A stretch of 64,000 nt of DNA from JACNJF01 sp050288105. Its GTDB lineage: Bacteria > Pseudomonadota > Gammaproteobacteria > GCA-001735895. A program made the position numbers and the translations under genes. Shown here in pieces: positions 35,412-45,065 of the stretch. Under the pieces are notes generated by a model, which saw only the letters and a program-made list of their open reading frames with translations, was not told the DNA's origin and did no database searches. The stretch spans positions 224,968 through 288,967 of the forward strand of contig JBNKDE010000006.1 of assembly GCA_050288105.1 (NCBI GenBank). Direction: 5' to 3'. Numbering within the stretch: position 1 is the stretch's first letter; every line of letters starts with the position of its first letter.

Positions 35412-36605
35412 TTGCAAGATTCCTACTCCAATCGCTGGTTATTGCCTGATGGAATTCAGGAAATGCTGCCACCGGATGCAAAAGCAGTAGAGCAGCTAAG
35501 GCAGTCTATCCTCGCCCTTTATGATAGCTGGGGCTATGATCTTGTAATGCCGGCGATGGTTGAATTTACCGATTCACTATTGACGGGAACTGCCAATTCG
35601 CTGCAGCGTAAAACCTTTACCCTGATCGATCAGATTAGTGGCAGGCTGATGGGGGTGCGTTCAGATATGACCCCGCAGGTCGCTCGAATTGATGCGCATC
35701 TGTTATCCGGTAATCAGCAGACCTCCAGGCTGTGCTACTGTGGACATTTGTTACATGCTCAGGCTGATGGGTTAAATCCCAGTCGTTCTCCGCTACAGAT
35801 AGGTGCAGAAATTTTTGGTAACGCCTCTATTGAAGCGGATATCGAAGTCGTGAGTTTGATGCTGGAAACCATGCACCAGGTGTCTTTACACCAGGTTTCT
35901 ATTGACCTGGGACATGTCGGTATTTTTCGCAGCCTGTTCGAACAGAGTGGACTGGATAAATCGCAGGAGTCGATCCTGTTCGACATGCTGCAGCGTAAAT
36001 CCATTCCTGAATTAAGAGCTTTCCTGCAGCAGCAGGATTTAACAGAGCAACAGCGTAAGCAATTTTGCCAGCTCGCCCTGTTAAATGGTGATGTTGAAAT
36101 CATTCAGCAGGCCAGAGAAATCTATCGCGAATCCAGCGGTGAATGTCTGGCCGCTCTTAATCATATCGAGTCTGTTGCTCTGGGCATACAGCAACGCTAT
36201 CCAGAAGTGCTGATTCACTGCGACCTGTCTGAGTTACGCGGTTACGAATATCACACTGGTCTGGTGTTTGCCGCATTTCTGCCGGGCCAGGGGCGTGAGA
36301 TAGCGCGTGGCGGTCGCTATGATGATATTGGCTCGGTCTTTGGACTGGCAAGACCCGCAACAGGTTTCAGTACTGATCTGCTAAACCTGTATCTGCTGTC
36401 TGAAAAATCCACGCCAGCGGATGAAGCAATTCTGGCCCCGAACAAGCATGATATAAAACTGAATCAGTTGATTCAGCAATTGCGTAAACAGGGCAAACGC
36501 GTCGTTATTGACCTGTCGAATGGCGCGCTCTCTCCGCAACAGCAATCCTGTCATCAGATCATCGTTGCAGACGGAAGTGACTGGATCGTTAGCAAAATAA
36601 AATAA
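35412..36605 (+). CDS. hisZ: ATP phosphoribosyltransferase regulatory subunit HisZ
   Basis: A 397-residue class II aminoacyl-tRNA synthetase paralogue. It begins RWLLPDGIQEMLPPDA and carries motif-2-like GVRSDMTPQVARIDA and a late motif-3-like segment GGRYDDIGSVFG. HisZ lacks tRNA charging activity and partners short-form HisG in the first step of histidine synthesis, so this genome should encode a short HisG. The start codon is TTG at 35412, two bases after the DUF2065 stop. It lies 14 bp before purA. Confidence 0.94.
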   Translation: MQDSYSNRWLLPDGIQEMLPPDAKAVEQLRQSILALYDSWGYDLVMPAMVEFTDSLLTGTANSLQRKTFTLIDQISGRLMGVRSDMTPQVARIDAHLLSGNQQTSRLCYCGHLLHAQADGLNPSRSPLQIGAEIFGNASIEADIEVVSLMLETMHQVSLHQVSIDLGHVGIFRSLFEQSGLDKSQESILFDMLQRKSIPELRAFLQQQDLTEQQRKQFCQLALLNGDVEIIQQAREIYRESSGECLAALNHIESVALGIQQRYPEVLIHCDLSELRGYEYHTGLVFAAFLPGQGREIARGGRYDDIGSVFGLARPATGFSTDLLNLYLLSEKSTPADEAILAPNKHDIKLNQLIQQLRKQGKRVVIDLSNGALSPQQQSCHQIIVADGSDWIVSKIK

Positions 36606-36619
36606 AGGTAATAATCAAT

Positions 36620-37936
36620 ATGGCTAAAAATGTAGTAGTTATCGGTACCCAATGGGGTGATGAGGGTAAAGGTAAAATCGTAGACCTGCTAACGGACAGA
36701 GCTAAGGCAGTTGTGCGTTTTCAGGGTGGACACAATGCGGGGCATACGCTGGTCATCGATGGCGTGAAGACTGTATTGCATTTAATACCTTCAGGCGTTT
36801 TACGGGAAAATGTTCTGTGTCTGATTGGCAACGGTGTTGTGCTGTCTCCTTCAGCCTTGCTGGAAGAAATAGAAATGCTGGAAAAAAATGGCATACCTGC
36901 GCGTGAGCGTATTCTGCTGAGTGAATCCTGTCCGCTTATTCTGCCTTACCATATTGCGCTAGACCAGGCGCGCGAGATTGCCAGGGGTAATAAGGCTATT
37001 GGCACTACGGGGCGCGGCATCGGCCCTTGCTATGAGGATAAAATCTCGCGTCGCGGCATTCGCCTGGGTGAGTTACTGGATCCTGAGCATTTTGCCAAAC
37101 GCCTGCAGGAAGTTATGGAATACCATAACTTCGCGCTTAAGCATTACTTCAAGCAGCCTGAAGTTGATTACCAGACGGTACTGGATGAAGCTTTACAACA
37201 GGCTGAGCAAATCAGGGATCTGGTGGGCGATATTCCGGGTATCCTGCATGAAATGAAGGCAAAAGGTGAATCTGTAATGTTCGAGGGCGCACAGGGTGCA
37301 TTGCTGGATATAGACCATGGCACCTATCCCTATGTCACATCCTCCACCACCACGGCAGGAGGTGCAGCTTCCGGTTCCGGTGTAGGTCCGGCCGACCTGG
37401 ATTACATTCTGGGTATTGTTAAGGCATATACCACGCGTGTAGGCGCTGGTCCCTTTCCGACAGAACTGGCGTATAACATGGAACAGGATGTGGGCGATGA
37501 AACAGGTAAGTACCTGGGCACCAAAGGACATGAATTTGGAGCAACCACGGGGCGTCAACGTCGCTGTGGATGGCTGGATATCGTGTCCCTGAATCGATCA
37601 CTAAAGATTAACTCGGTTACTGGTATCTGTATTACCAAACTGGATGTGCTTGATGAGCTGGAAACCATAAAAATCGCAGTATCATACGAACTGAATGGTC
37701 GCCATATGACGACTCCGCCAGTGGGATCGGATCGTTTTGCAGAATGTGTACCTCAGTATATCGAGATGCCGGGCTGGCAACAGTCGACTGTTGGGATTAA
37801 GGCCTACGATGATCTGCCACAGGCAGCCAGAAATTACCTGGATAAGATCGAAGAACTTACGGGTACACCGATACATATCGTTTCAACTGGGCCAGACAGG
37901 GCTGAAACGATCATCAAAAAGCATCCTTTTGAGTAA
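36620..37936 (+). CDS. purA: Adenylosuccinate synthetase
   Basis: A 438-residue enzyme that joins IMP and aspartate using GTP in AMP synthesis. It shows the P-loop GTQWGDEGKGKIVD, the catalytic GGHNAGHT, GTTGRGIGPCYEDK and the IMP-loop phrase TSSTTTAGGAASGSG. The C-terminal GTP-contact TKLDVLDEL is present. It ends with a strong terminator. Confidence 0.98.
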   Translation: MAKNVVVIGTQWGDEGKGKIVDLLTDRAKAVVRFQGGHNAGHTLVIDGVKTVLHLIPSGVLRENVLCLIGNGVVLSPSALLEEIEMLEKNGIPARERILLSESCPLILPYHIALDQAREIARGNKAIGTTGRGIGPCYEDKISRRGIRLGELLDPEHFAKRLQEVMEYHNFALKHYFKQPEVDYQTVLDEALQQAEQIRDLVGDIPGILHEMKAKGESVMFEGAQGALLDIDHGTYPYVTSSTTTAGGAASGSGVGPADLDYILGIVKAYTTRVGAGPFPTELAYNMEQDVGDETGKYLGTKGHEFGATTGRQRRCGWLDIVSLNRSLKINSVTGICITKLDVLDELETIKIAVSYELNGRHMTTPPVGSDRFAECVPQYIEMPGWQQSTVGIKAYDDLPQAARNYLDKIEELTGTPIHIVSTGPDRAETIIKKHPFE

Positions 37937-37951
37937 CAAATATCAAAAATG

Positions 37952-37983
37952 AAAAAAGCCATACTCCGTTATGGCTTTTTTTA
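37952..37983 (+). terminator. Intrinsic terminator after purA
   Basis: A 12-bp perfect stem AAAAAAGCCATA/TATGGCTTTTTT (37952-37963 with 37970-37981) has a 6-nt loop and a T-run. It can work in both directions because the stem begins with an A-run. Confidence 0.92.
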
Positions 37984-38052
37984 TGCACTTATTACTAGTA
38001 AAAAAACTGACTAAACCAGACTATATTAGATAGATTGAAGTCAGGAACCAAT

Positions 38053-40194
38053 ATGAAGCCTATTATTCTATCAGTCGGGTTAGCCGTAACTCTATTAAAC
38101 TCAGGGCCTTCGTTCGCATCAGATTTATGGCAACAGGTGGAAGTCGCCGAACGTGGATCAATATCTGTCAGTCAGCCAGATCGATATTTTCGGGGTAATA
38201 CCCAGTCACTTGAGCAGATTCTCTCCCGTGCCGGTCAGCAGAATGGAGCTGAGCTGGATACCCGTATCCCGCTACCACTTGCCACGGGTGACATAAAAGA
38301 GTTTCAGCTGTTTGAAACCCATGTCATGGAACCAGGGCTGGCTGCTCGTTATCCCGAGATTAAAACCTATCAACTCAGAGGGATCGAAAACCCGAATTTC
38401 AGCGGCCGTTTGAGTGCGACACCCAAAGGTATCTCGGCAATGATTATGTCTCCAACTGAGACTTATTATCTGGATCCGGACAGTGATGGCCTGTTTCGTA
38501 GCTACAGAAAATCCACCCAGATTCCTGCTAAAGCTTTCAACTGCGGGGTTAAAGGGCATGATTCAAGTCACCCGGTGAGCCATATCACCCTGGCAGGTAG
38601 AACAGCTGCTCGCGTTGCTGGGAGCATGCGTGTCTACCGTCTGGCTCTGGCAGCCACTGTAGAGTATGTGAATATGGTGGGGGGGACCAGGCTGCTTGCG
38701 ATGAGTGAAATTGCTAAAACCGTAAATCGTGTGAATGAAATCTACCAGCGCGACCTGGGTATACAGCTGATGCTGGTAGATAATAATGACCAGATCATTT
38801 TTACTGGTACCACAGCATCTGACCCTTATCCTACCGTAGACTCCGGTAATTTAAGCAGTTTGCTATCAGTTAATCAGACCACGTTGAATAGCAGAATAGG
38901 CGCTTCCAATTATGATGTTGGCCATTTATTTACTGCTGGGTTTGGCGGCGGTATTGCAAGCGTCGGCGCGGTTTGCGAGACCTTCAAGGCTCAGGGCGCA
39001 ACAGCGGTTAAATCAAGCGGTGTGTTAGGAGATCCATTCGATATTGACTATGTTGCGCATGAGATTGGGCATCAGTTCAATGCAGAACACACGTTTAATG
39101 GGTCCAGTTCTAGCTGTAGCGGTCTTAATCGAAATGCTGCTACAGCGTACGAGCCGGGTAGTGGTTCTTCAATCATGGCTTACGCAGGCTTATGTGGCGA
39201 TGAGAGTTTACAGGCAAGTTCGGATGCACATTTTCACGCCGGGACCCTGCAGGAAGTCAATGTATTTACCACCGTGGGTGCAGGTGCCAACTGTGGAAGT
39301 TTGCAGGCTATCACCAATAACCCGAGTCAGCCAGCCATTACAGCAAGCAGTGATTATACCATACCGACTCAGGCTCCCTTCATGTTGGCGGTCGCTGCGA
39401 CGGATGCAGACGGTGATACCTTGTCGTACACCTGGGATCAGATGGATGCAGGCACAGCGACTACATCAGCAACCTTTGGAACGGATTTAGGGAACAATGC
39501 GCTATTTCGTAGTTACCTGCCTCAGGCGCAATCCTGGCGCTATTTTCCGCGTCTGGACAGTTTGCTAGGTCTGCCCGCGATTGTTGGTGAAACTCTACCG
39601 ACGACAAGCAGGGCGATAAATTTTACAGTGACTGTTAGAGATGGAAAAGGTGGGCAGGCACAGGATGCCGTAGCAGTTAATTCAGTTATTGCGCAATCTT
39701 TTAACATCACTTCTGATACGACAGCGACAACGGTTAATAATCCGACTGCAGCCAGAACCATAACCTGGAATGTTGGTGATACCACTGATGCCGCATTTAA
39801 TTGCTCAACTGTGAATGTTGATCTATTGAAGCTGAGTGCCAACAAAACCACTTATTGCGAGGAAAGGTTGATTTCCGCTACGCCGAATGATGGCAGTCAA
39901 GGGTTAACTTTACCTGATGAATCAATCCCTGTGGCGCGCTTTAAGGTGAGTTGTGCAAACAATGTGTTTTTTGCCTTATCCGCTGGTGATCTGGTGATCA
40001 ATGGCAGTACGGCAGCCGATGTGAGTTGTTTCCCGGTGGTGCCCGCCAACCAGGAGCAGACATCGGTGCCAATAGAGGTAGATCCAAATACCAGTTTTCC
40101 AACTACCAGTAGTGAAGGGGATAGTGGTTCTACCAGCCTGTTTATGCTGTTTGGGTTATTTTCTTTACTCGGTTTTAGAAGACGTATGGGCTAA
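38053..40194 (+). CDS. Secreted reprolysin-like zinc metalloprotease with C-terminal sorting segment
   Basis: A 713-residue secreted protease. A signal peptide ends near NSGPSFA. A metzincin motif HEIGHQFNAEH gives zinc ligands H336, H340 and H346 with catalytic E337; Asn occupies the usual Gly position, as in ADAMTS enzymes. A SIMAYAGLCG stretch supplies the Met-turn. A Pro/Thr-rich beta region follows, with a cadherin-like phrase ATDADGDTLSYTW. The last 25 residues are Gly/Ser, a hydrophobic helix and RRR, resembling a GlyGly-CTERM sorting tail that a rhombosortase would cleave. I chose ATG 38053, with AGGAACC upstream, over TTG 38035. The substrate is unknown. Confidence 0.85.
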   Translation: MKPIILSVGLAVTLLNSGPSFASDLWQQVEVAERGSISVSQPDRYFRGNTQSLEQILSRAGQQNGAELDTRIPLPLATGDIKEFQLFETHVMEPGLAARYPEIKTYQLRGIENPNFSGRLSATPKGISAMIMSPTETYYLDPDSDGLFRSYRKSTQIPAKAFNCGVKGHDSSHPVSHITLAGRTAARVAGSMRVYRLALAATVEYVNMVGGTRLLAMSEIAKTVNRVNEIYQRDLGIQLMLVDNNDQIIFTGTTASDPYPTVDSGNLSSLLSVNQTTLNSRIGASNYDVGHLFTAGFGGGIASVGAVCETFKAQGATAVKSSGVLGDPFDIDYVAHEIGHQFNAEHTFNGSSSSCSGLNRNAATAYEPGSGSSIMAYAGLCGDESLQASSDAHFHAGTLQEVNVFTTVGAGANCGSLQAITNNPSQPAITASSDYTIPTQAPFMLAVAATDADGDTLSYTWDQMDAGTATTSATFGTDLGNNALFRSYLPQAQSWRYFPRLDSLLGLPAIVGETLPTTSRAINFTVTVRDGKGGQAQDAVAVNSVIAQSFNITSDTTATTVNNPTAARTITWNVGDTTDAAFNCSTVNVDLLKLSANKTTYCEERLISATPNDGSQGLTLPDESIPVARFKVSCANNVFFALSAGDLVINGSTAADVSCFPVVPANQEQTSVPIEVDPNTSFPTTSSEGDSGSTSLFMLFGLFSLLGFRRRMG

Positions 40195-40230
40195 GCGGTC
40201 AACTGCCTGGAATACTTTAACCAACAGACT

Positions 40231-40599
40231 CTATTGTGTCGGATCACAGTGAGCTTTCATGATAGCGTTATATTGCAAGGCATATTCGTGTGCCTGCTGG
40301 ATCAGTTTCAGGTGATTATTATTCAGCACGGTATCGCTAACACCATCAATTAAATTTACACCGCATTTAAGTTCATAATGATTCATTTTATCCGCGGCCA
40401 CACCTGGAATGATGACCGACCTCTGAACCAGGCCCATTAAACGGAAGTCACCCGCCTGCAGAGCTCTTTGGGCATCCTGCTGTGGGTTGGCGTCGTTTAG
40501 CCACTGCAACTTCTGTTCTGATTTGGTGAGCGCTGACGTATTGCTGGCACATCCCGTGATAACGCTAGCCAGGGTGAGTAGGGTGATAAGAATCTTCAT
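40231..40599 (-). CDS. Small unknown lipoprotein
   Basis: A 122-residue predicted lipoprotein starting MKILITLLTLASVITGCAS, with lipobox ITGC and lipidated Cys17. The mature part is short, with two further cysteines (KCGVNL and AHCDPTQ) that could form a disulfide. The frame is open 17 residues further upstream, but that stretch has no signal character, so I start at 40599. No domain is recognised. It is the last gene on the reverse strand after the LysE gene. Confidence 0.75.
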   Translation of the reverse strand: MKILITLLTLASVITGCASNTSALTKSEQKLQWLNDANPQQDAQRALQAGDFRLMGLVQRSVIIPGVAADKMNHYELKCGVNLIDGVSDTVLNNNHLKLIQQAHEYALQYNAIMKAHCDPTQ

Positions 40600-40677
40600 A
40601 ATGTGCTGAATCCTGTGTTTAGCAAAATGATGCCAGAATTTACCAGACAAGTAATGCTAAAAAGTTGGCAATGAGTC

Positions 40678-41298
40678 TCAGCTACGCTGGTAGCTGGCCA
40701 TTAAACCCGCGGCCAGCATGAACATAGCTCCAAATATTTTATTTATTCTGCGTTGCTGGCTGTCGCTCTTCATCCATTGAGCGATGGTGTTTGCCAGGGT
40801 CGCATAGCCCACCATGACTATGATATCTATGCTCAGCATGGTTAAGGCCATAATGGTGAACTGTGGTGTGTGTGCAGCGTTTAAATCAAGAAACTGAGGT
40901 AACAGGGCAACCAGAAAAATGGTCGCCTTGGGGTTGGTCAAGTTAACCAGAGACGCCTGCCAGAAGCGTTTAGCGTAATCCAGTGAGCAGCGTTTTTCTT
41001 GCGCAATTACCAGTGGAGGCTGGCGCCATTTCTGTAATCCTAGCCACAGCAGGTAGATTACCCCGACCCATTTTATCGCGCTAAAAATCGTTTCCGATGA
41101 AGCGAGCAGCGCGCCCAGACCTATACCTACGATGACAAACTGAGCTGCCAGCCCGAGCTGCAACCCCATAATGGCGGGCAGGCTGTGGCGTACGCCGTAT
41201 ACCATACCGTTGCTCATGGTGTTCACCGCGCCAGCGCCGGGTGTGACAGAGATCAGAATGCAGGCAACAAGAAAGGCTAACCAGGATTCAATTGTCAT
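40678..41298 (-). CDS. LysE/RhtB-family amino-acid exporter
   Basis: A 206-residue membrane protein with about six predicted helices. The RhtB/LysE signature PGAGAVNTMSNGM follows the first helix, and LVNLTNPKATIFLVALLPQF is the second family motif. Members export amino acids such as homoserine, threonine or lysine. Its start overlaps the dctM stop (ATGA), so it is translated with the TRAP genes; an export partner in an uptake operon is unusual. Confidence 0.92.
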   Translation of the reverse strand: MTIESWLAFLVACILISVTPGAGAVNTMSNGMVYGVRHSLPAIMGLQLGLAAQFVIVGIGLGALLASSETIFSAIKWVGVIYLLWLGLQKWRQPPLVIAQEKRCSLDYAKRFWQASLVNLTNPKATIFLVALLPQFLDLNAAHTPQFTIMALTMLSIDIIVMVGYATLANTIAQWMKSDSQQRRINKIFGAMFMLAAGLMASYQRS

Positions 41299-42572
41299 TG
41301 GATCAATACCAGGCTGAGTTCAGGCACATAAGTTATAATAAGAACTGCAAGCAGCAGGATAAGAAAGAACGGGATGGTTGCGCGGTATAAGGTCATTACC
41401 GGTTTTTCAAAACGATAACTTGCAATAAAAAGATTCATTCCTACGGGTGGGGTGAAATATCCGAGCTGCATATTGGCGAGGAAAATAATACCCAGATGGA
41501 TCGGATGGATTCCGTAGCCAACCGCGATCGGCAGGATGATGGGGACAATGAGTACCAGAGCAGAAAAAATATCCAGCATCATCCCAAGAATCAGGAGAAA
41601 GATATTCAGTAAGATTAGAAAGGTCAGTTTATTGTCTATCTGTTGACTGATGTATTCAAACAACCGGGAGGGGACATCGGTATCGATCAGGTAATTGGTG
41701 GAGGCTAGTGAAACTCCAAGGATAATCATAATCCCGCCTACCAGTACCATGGATTCGCGTATCACTTCTGCTAGTTGATTTAATTTTATCTCGCGCTGAA
41801 TGCCAACCTCAACGATTAGCACGTACAGGGCGGTGACGGCAGCAGCTTCTGAAACCGCAAAATAACCACTATAGATACCGCCTAAAATTAGTAAAGGTAG
41901 CGGCAGTTCCCATTTCGCTTTTTTTATACTATCCCAGGCATCCGGGATCTGTTCTATATCGGCAGCTGGCGCCTGCTTCTTTTGCGACATGCTGTATAGG
42001 CTGAGTAAAACCAGCATCAGTAAGCCCGGAAGTATGCCTGCGATAAATAATTGATCAATGCCTACCGGTTGCTCCAGATCCATTTGCTGCGCGACCACAC
42101 CATAAATGATAAGGGGCAGTGCGGGCGCGAACAGCAGGCCAAGGCTGCCAGAGCTGGTTAGCAGGCCTAGCGAAAATTTTTCTGGATAGCCTTCCTTCAC
42201 CAGAGCAGGGTATAAAAGGGCGCCGAGTGCTACGATGGTCACTCCAGATGCGCCAGTAAAAGCGGTAAACAGGGCGCAGGCCACTATGGATACAATTGCC
42301 AGTCCGCCAGGCAACCAGCCCAGTAATGCACGTGTTAAATTGACCAGCCGTTGAGAGGCCTGGCTTTCACCCAGCAGGTATCCGGCAAAGGTAAATAATG
42401 GGATGGATAGCAGAACCGGCATTTCTGCAAGTCGGTAAATTTCAATCGAAATAATGGATAAATCGATATCTTCTGAATAAAATCCATACATCGCGCTCGC
42501 CGCTATAACAACGAACAATGGCGTACGCAATATGGCTAACAGCAGTAATAAAGGGGTGATCAGGATCGACAC
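41295..42572 (-). CDS. dctM: TRAP transporter large permease DctM
   Basis: A 425-residue integral membrane protein with about 12 helices and the DctM phrases GASGVTIVALGALLYPALVK, EGYPEKFSLGLLTSSGSLG and the C-terminal FTPPVGMNLF. It carries sodium-coupled transport of the substrate delivered by DctP. It begins directly after the dctQ stop. Confidence 0.95.
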   Translation of the reverse strand: MSILITPLLLLLAILRTPLFVVIAASAMYGFYSEDIDLSIISIEIYRLAEMPVLLSIPLFTFAGYLLGESQASQRLVNLTRALLGWLPGGLAIVSIVACALFTAFTGASGVTIVALGALLYPALVKEGYPEKFSLGLLTSSGSLGLLFAPALPLIIYGVVAQQMDLEQPVGIDQLFIAGILPGLLMLVLLSLYSMSQKKQAPAADIEQIPDAWDSIKKAKWELPLPLLILGGIYSGYFAVSEAAAVTALYVLIVEVGIQREIKLNQLAEVIRESMVLVGGIMIILGVSLASTNYLIDTDVPSRLFEYISQQIDNKLTFLILLNIFLLILGMMLDIFSALVLIVPIILPIAVGYGIHPIHLGIIFLANMQLGYFTPPVGMNLFIASYRFEKPVMTLYRATIPFFLILLLAVLIITYVPELSLVLIQ

Positions 42573-43067
42573 TTAATCCTTTTCCTGTGTAAAAGATTTA
42601 ACACACATGATCAACCAGTTCAGGCTGTGAACGAAATAGCGTATAGCAATCAGACCGAATGCCACAGGTATGATCACCTCCAGCATCCAGGCTGGTAAAT
42701 CCTGGAAACCAGTCATACTATCTAGGTAATCCTGTTGCACCCAGAGTGCACCATGCCATGCAATTACGGTACAGATGAATGCGGTAAACAAACCCACAAA
42801 AAACTGGATGATCAGATGGGCTTTTGTGGATAGATATCGGGAGAGTAAATCTATCCGGATGTGCCTGTTATCGCGACTTGCTACTGTGGCCCCAATTAAT
42901 CCTGTCCATAACACCAGTAAGCGTAGTAATGGATCGATCCATATAAAACCGAAATCAAAGAAATTTCTTAAAATGATCTGACCGCCAGCAAGCAGAATCA
43001 TGCTACCGAGCAGCAGGATTAACAGGCTATCTTCGAGACGATGGGTGAGTTTAATCAGGGGTGGCAT
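42573..43067 (-). CDS. dctQ: TRAP transporter small permease DctQ
   Basis: A 164-residue protein with four predicted membrane helices and the conserved RDNRHIRIDLLSR motif after the second. It is the small partner of DctM. It follows dctP by 14 bp and abuts dctM. Confidence 0.93.
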   Translation of the reverse strand: MPPLIKLTHRLEDSLLILLLGSMILLAGGQIILRNFFDFGFIWIDPLLRLLVLWTGLIGATVASRDNRHIRIDLLSRYLSTKAHLIIQFFVGLFTAFICTVIAWHGALWVQQDYLDSMTGFQDLPAWMLEVIIPVAFGLIAIRYFVHSLNWLIMCVKSFTQEKD

Positions 43068-43081
43068 GTCAAATCCATTGA

Positions 43082-44074
43082 CTATCGTATTTCCTTCAAC
43101 AATTGATTCATCTCTAACAGCAGTTGGGTATCTATAGCCTGGCTTTGCATTATTTTCTGGATAGACTCCTCAGTTAGCGTTTTCCAGCGCAGGATTTCAT
43201 CTGCAGAAGGGGTGATTACCTTTATGCCCTGTGTTTTCAGAGCCTCTGTTGCTTCAATGTTATCCTTCCGGTTAATTTCGTCGAGGCGAGCAAACACCCT
43301 GTCCATTTCCTCGATGACTATTTTCTGGTCTGCGGGTTTAATTTTGTTAAATGCCTCATTGTTTACCGCGAGGGTTCCGATTAAGTACAGCACGGGGGTA
43401 TCGACCATGTAATTGACCTTGCTGTGCCACTGGAATGCTATCGCTCCAGTCGACGTTGAGGTGATGGTTTCTATTAATCCGGTCTGTAATCCGGTAAAAA
43501 CGTCAGCCAGGGGGAGTGCTATCGGTTGGACGCCCAGCGCATCAAAGGATTGCTTGATAAGGTCGTCGCCCTCCGGCATCCATACCTTAGTCGCCCGGAT
43601 CTGTTCCAGGTTGGCTACAGGCTGGGTAGAAAAAATGCGACCAAATCCACCCTCGGTAATCCCCAGAAGTGTAAAACCATTGGCTGCCATATGCTGTTTA
43701 ACTTTTTGATCCAGGTGCTTACGGACGTGATCAACTTCTTCAAAAGAATTAAAAACCATCGGCAGGCTGAATAACTGAATGCTGGAGTCTATATGGGACA
43801 GGCCACTTGAACTAAAGGCGCCACCCTGTAGCTGATTAATACGAATTTTGCGGTGCACACTCGCATCATTACCCATCACGCCACCAGGATAAAATTTAAA
43901 TTTTACTCTACCGGTAGTCTTTTCCTTGATGATACCGGCTCCTTTTTTCATTTCTTTCATCCAGCTGGTGCCAGCAGGAGCGAGCGTGGCAATTTTAAGC
44001 GTTATTGCCCAGCTATTACCGCTTATCAAAAGGCTAAGAATTAATGATGCCAGGTTCAGGCTGCGTATTTTCAT
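43082..44074 (-). CDS. dctP: TRAP transporter solute-binding protein DctP
   Basis: A 330-residue periplasmic binding protein: signal peptide ending near NSWA, then KIATLAPAGTSWMKEMKK. The family arginine region and the substrate-site phrase KVWMPEGDDLIKQSFDALG are visible. The substrate is probably a carboxylate but cannot be read from the sequence. Nothing ties it to the ectoine cluster 30 kb away. The TatT gene is directly upstream. Confidence 0.93.
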   Translation of the reverse strand: MKIRSLNLASLILSLLISGNSWAITLKIATLAPAGTSWMKEMKKGAGIIKEKTTGRVKFKFYPGGVMGNDASVHRKIRINQLQGGAFSSSGLSHIDSSIQLFSLPMVFNSFEEVDHVRKHLDQKVKQHMAANGFTLLGITEGGFGRIFSTQPVANLEQIRATKVWMPEGDDLIKQSFDALGVQPIALPLADVFTGLQTGLIETITSTSTGAIAFQWHSKVNYMVDTPVLYLIGTLAVNNEAFNKIKPADQKIVIEEMDRVFARLDEINRKDNIEATEALKTQGIKVITPSADEILRWKTLTEESIQKIMQSQAIDTQLLLEMNQLLKEIR

Positions 44075-44086
44075 AGTGAGTTCAGA

Positions 44087-44941
44087 TTAAAAAAATTCGT
44101 TCGATTCCTTGAGCAATATTTCTGCCCGATGTCGGGCCAGTGTATTGACGAGTACCAGATTTTCGGGATCAATTTCAGTCTCGATAACCTGCTTAAGTAA
44201 TTGATCATGCAATTGCTGGTCAAATACCAGGCGAGCATAGTGTTCCGCATATAGCACATTTACCATCAGGTTCTGTCCCTGTGATATTTGCTGCGCTTTT
44301 TCGAAATGACTGCGTGCAATGTCAGGTTTACCCCCTAACGCGGGAGGGATTTGTGACGCCAGCACGCCCAGATACAGGTGTGCATTTCCGGAATCATAGT
44401 TTTCATTTAATTCAATTGAGCGTGCAAAAAGGGCCTGTAATTTTGGGATCTGTGCAATGGCATTCCAGTCATCGCTGTTGACCTGCAACCAGGTCGCCCA
44501 GGCGCTGGCAAAACCGTACAGTAATGGTTGCTGCGACTCGGTGATCCTGTTTAATGGCTGGATAAGTTCGTCCGCCTTATTATCCAGTGCTTGACATAAC
44601 GCTGGCAGATCCAGGCATAGTGCACGGTAGGCGTAATCATAAGATTTTTGAGCAAGACGTTTTGCACGCGCCTGCTGTTTTACAAAGGCGGAAGTATAGG
44701 AGGCATATAGTTTTGAGCCTGTTAGCAGTATGTCGCTATTTTCCGGATCTCCTTCAACCAGGCTGTCGATCATAATCAGATAAGCCGGGGCACCTGCCTG
44801 CACAGTTTCCAGGTCATTTTGATTCAGCATGGCATGCGACAGGTTCTCGGCCATGCGCTGGGTTGCCGAGCTCATGATACTGGCGCAGGCAGACACAAAA
44901 AAACACAGTGCGATAATCAGGAAATGGCGAAAACTGTTCAT
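44087..44941 (-). CDS. tatT: TRAP-associated lipoprotein TatT (T component)
   Basis: A 284-residue helical lipoprotein, lipobox VSACAS, with a TPR-like array (for example YAYRALCLDLPALCQALD and NYDSGNAHLYLGVLASQI). TatT proteins form a trimer that binds DctP-type proteins and may pass hydrophobic ligands. It is the first gene of a tatT-dctP-dctQ-dctM-lysE unit on the reverse strand. Confidence 0.9.
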   Translation of the reverse strand: MNSFRHFLIIALCFFVSACASIMSSATQRMAENLSHAMLNQNDLETVQAGAPAYLIMIDSLVEGDPENSDILLTGSKLYASYTSAFVKQQARAKRLAQKSYDYAYRALCLDLPALCQALDNKADELIQPLNRITESQQPLLYGFASAWATWLQVNSDDWNAIAQIPKLQALFARSIELNENYDSGNAHLYLGVLASQIPPALGGKPDIARSHFEKAQQISQGQNLMVNVLYAEHYARLVFDQQLHDQLLKQVIETEIDPENLVLVNTLARHRAEILLKESNEFF

Positions 44942-45065
44942 ATAAACAGGCGGTCAGGGTTATGGGAGTGATTAAAATTTCGCTGAGCCTACCAAGCTAA
45001 CTGAGTGCTTGCAATGGATTCTTTTTGAAGTAATGATTGGGTGCACGAAACTGGCCTGATAAATA

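Noticed and set aside
41295..44074. TRAP transporter as an ectoine importer (TeaABC/UehABC type)
   Set aside because: It is about 30 kb from the doe cluster and linked to tatT and lysE. The sequence gives no support for ectoine as substrate.
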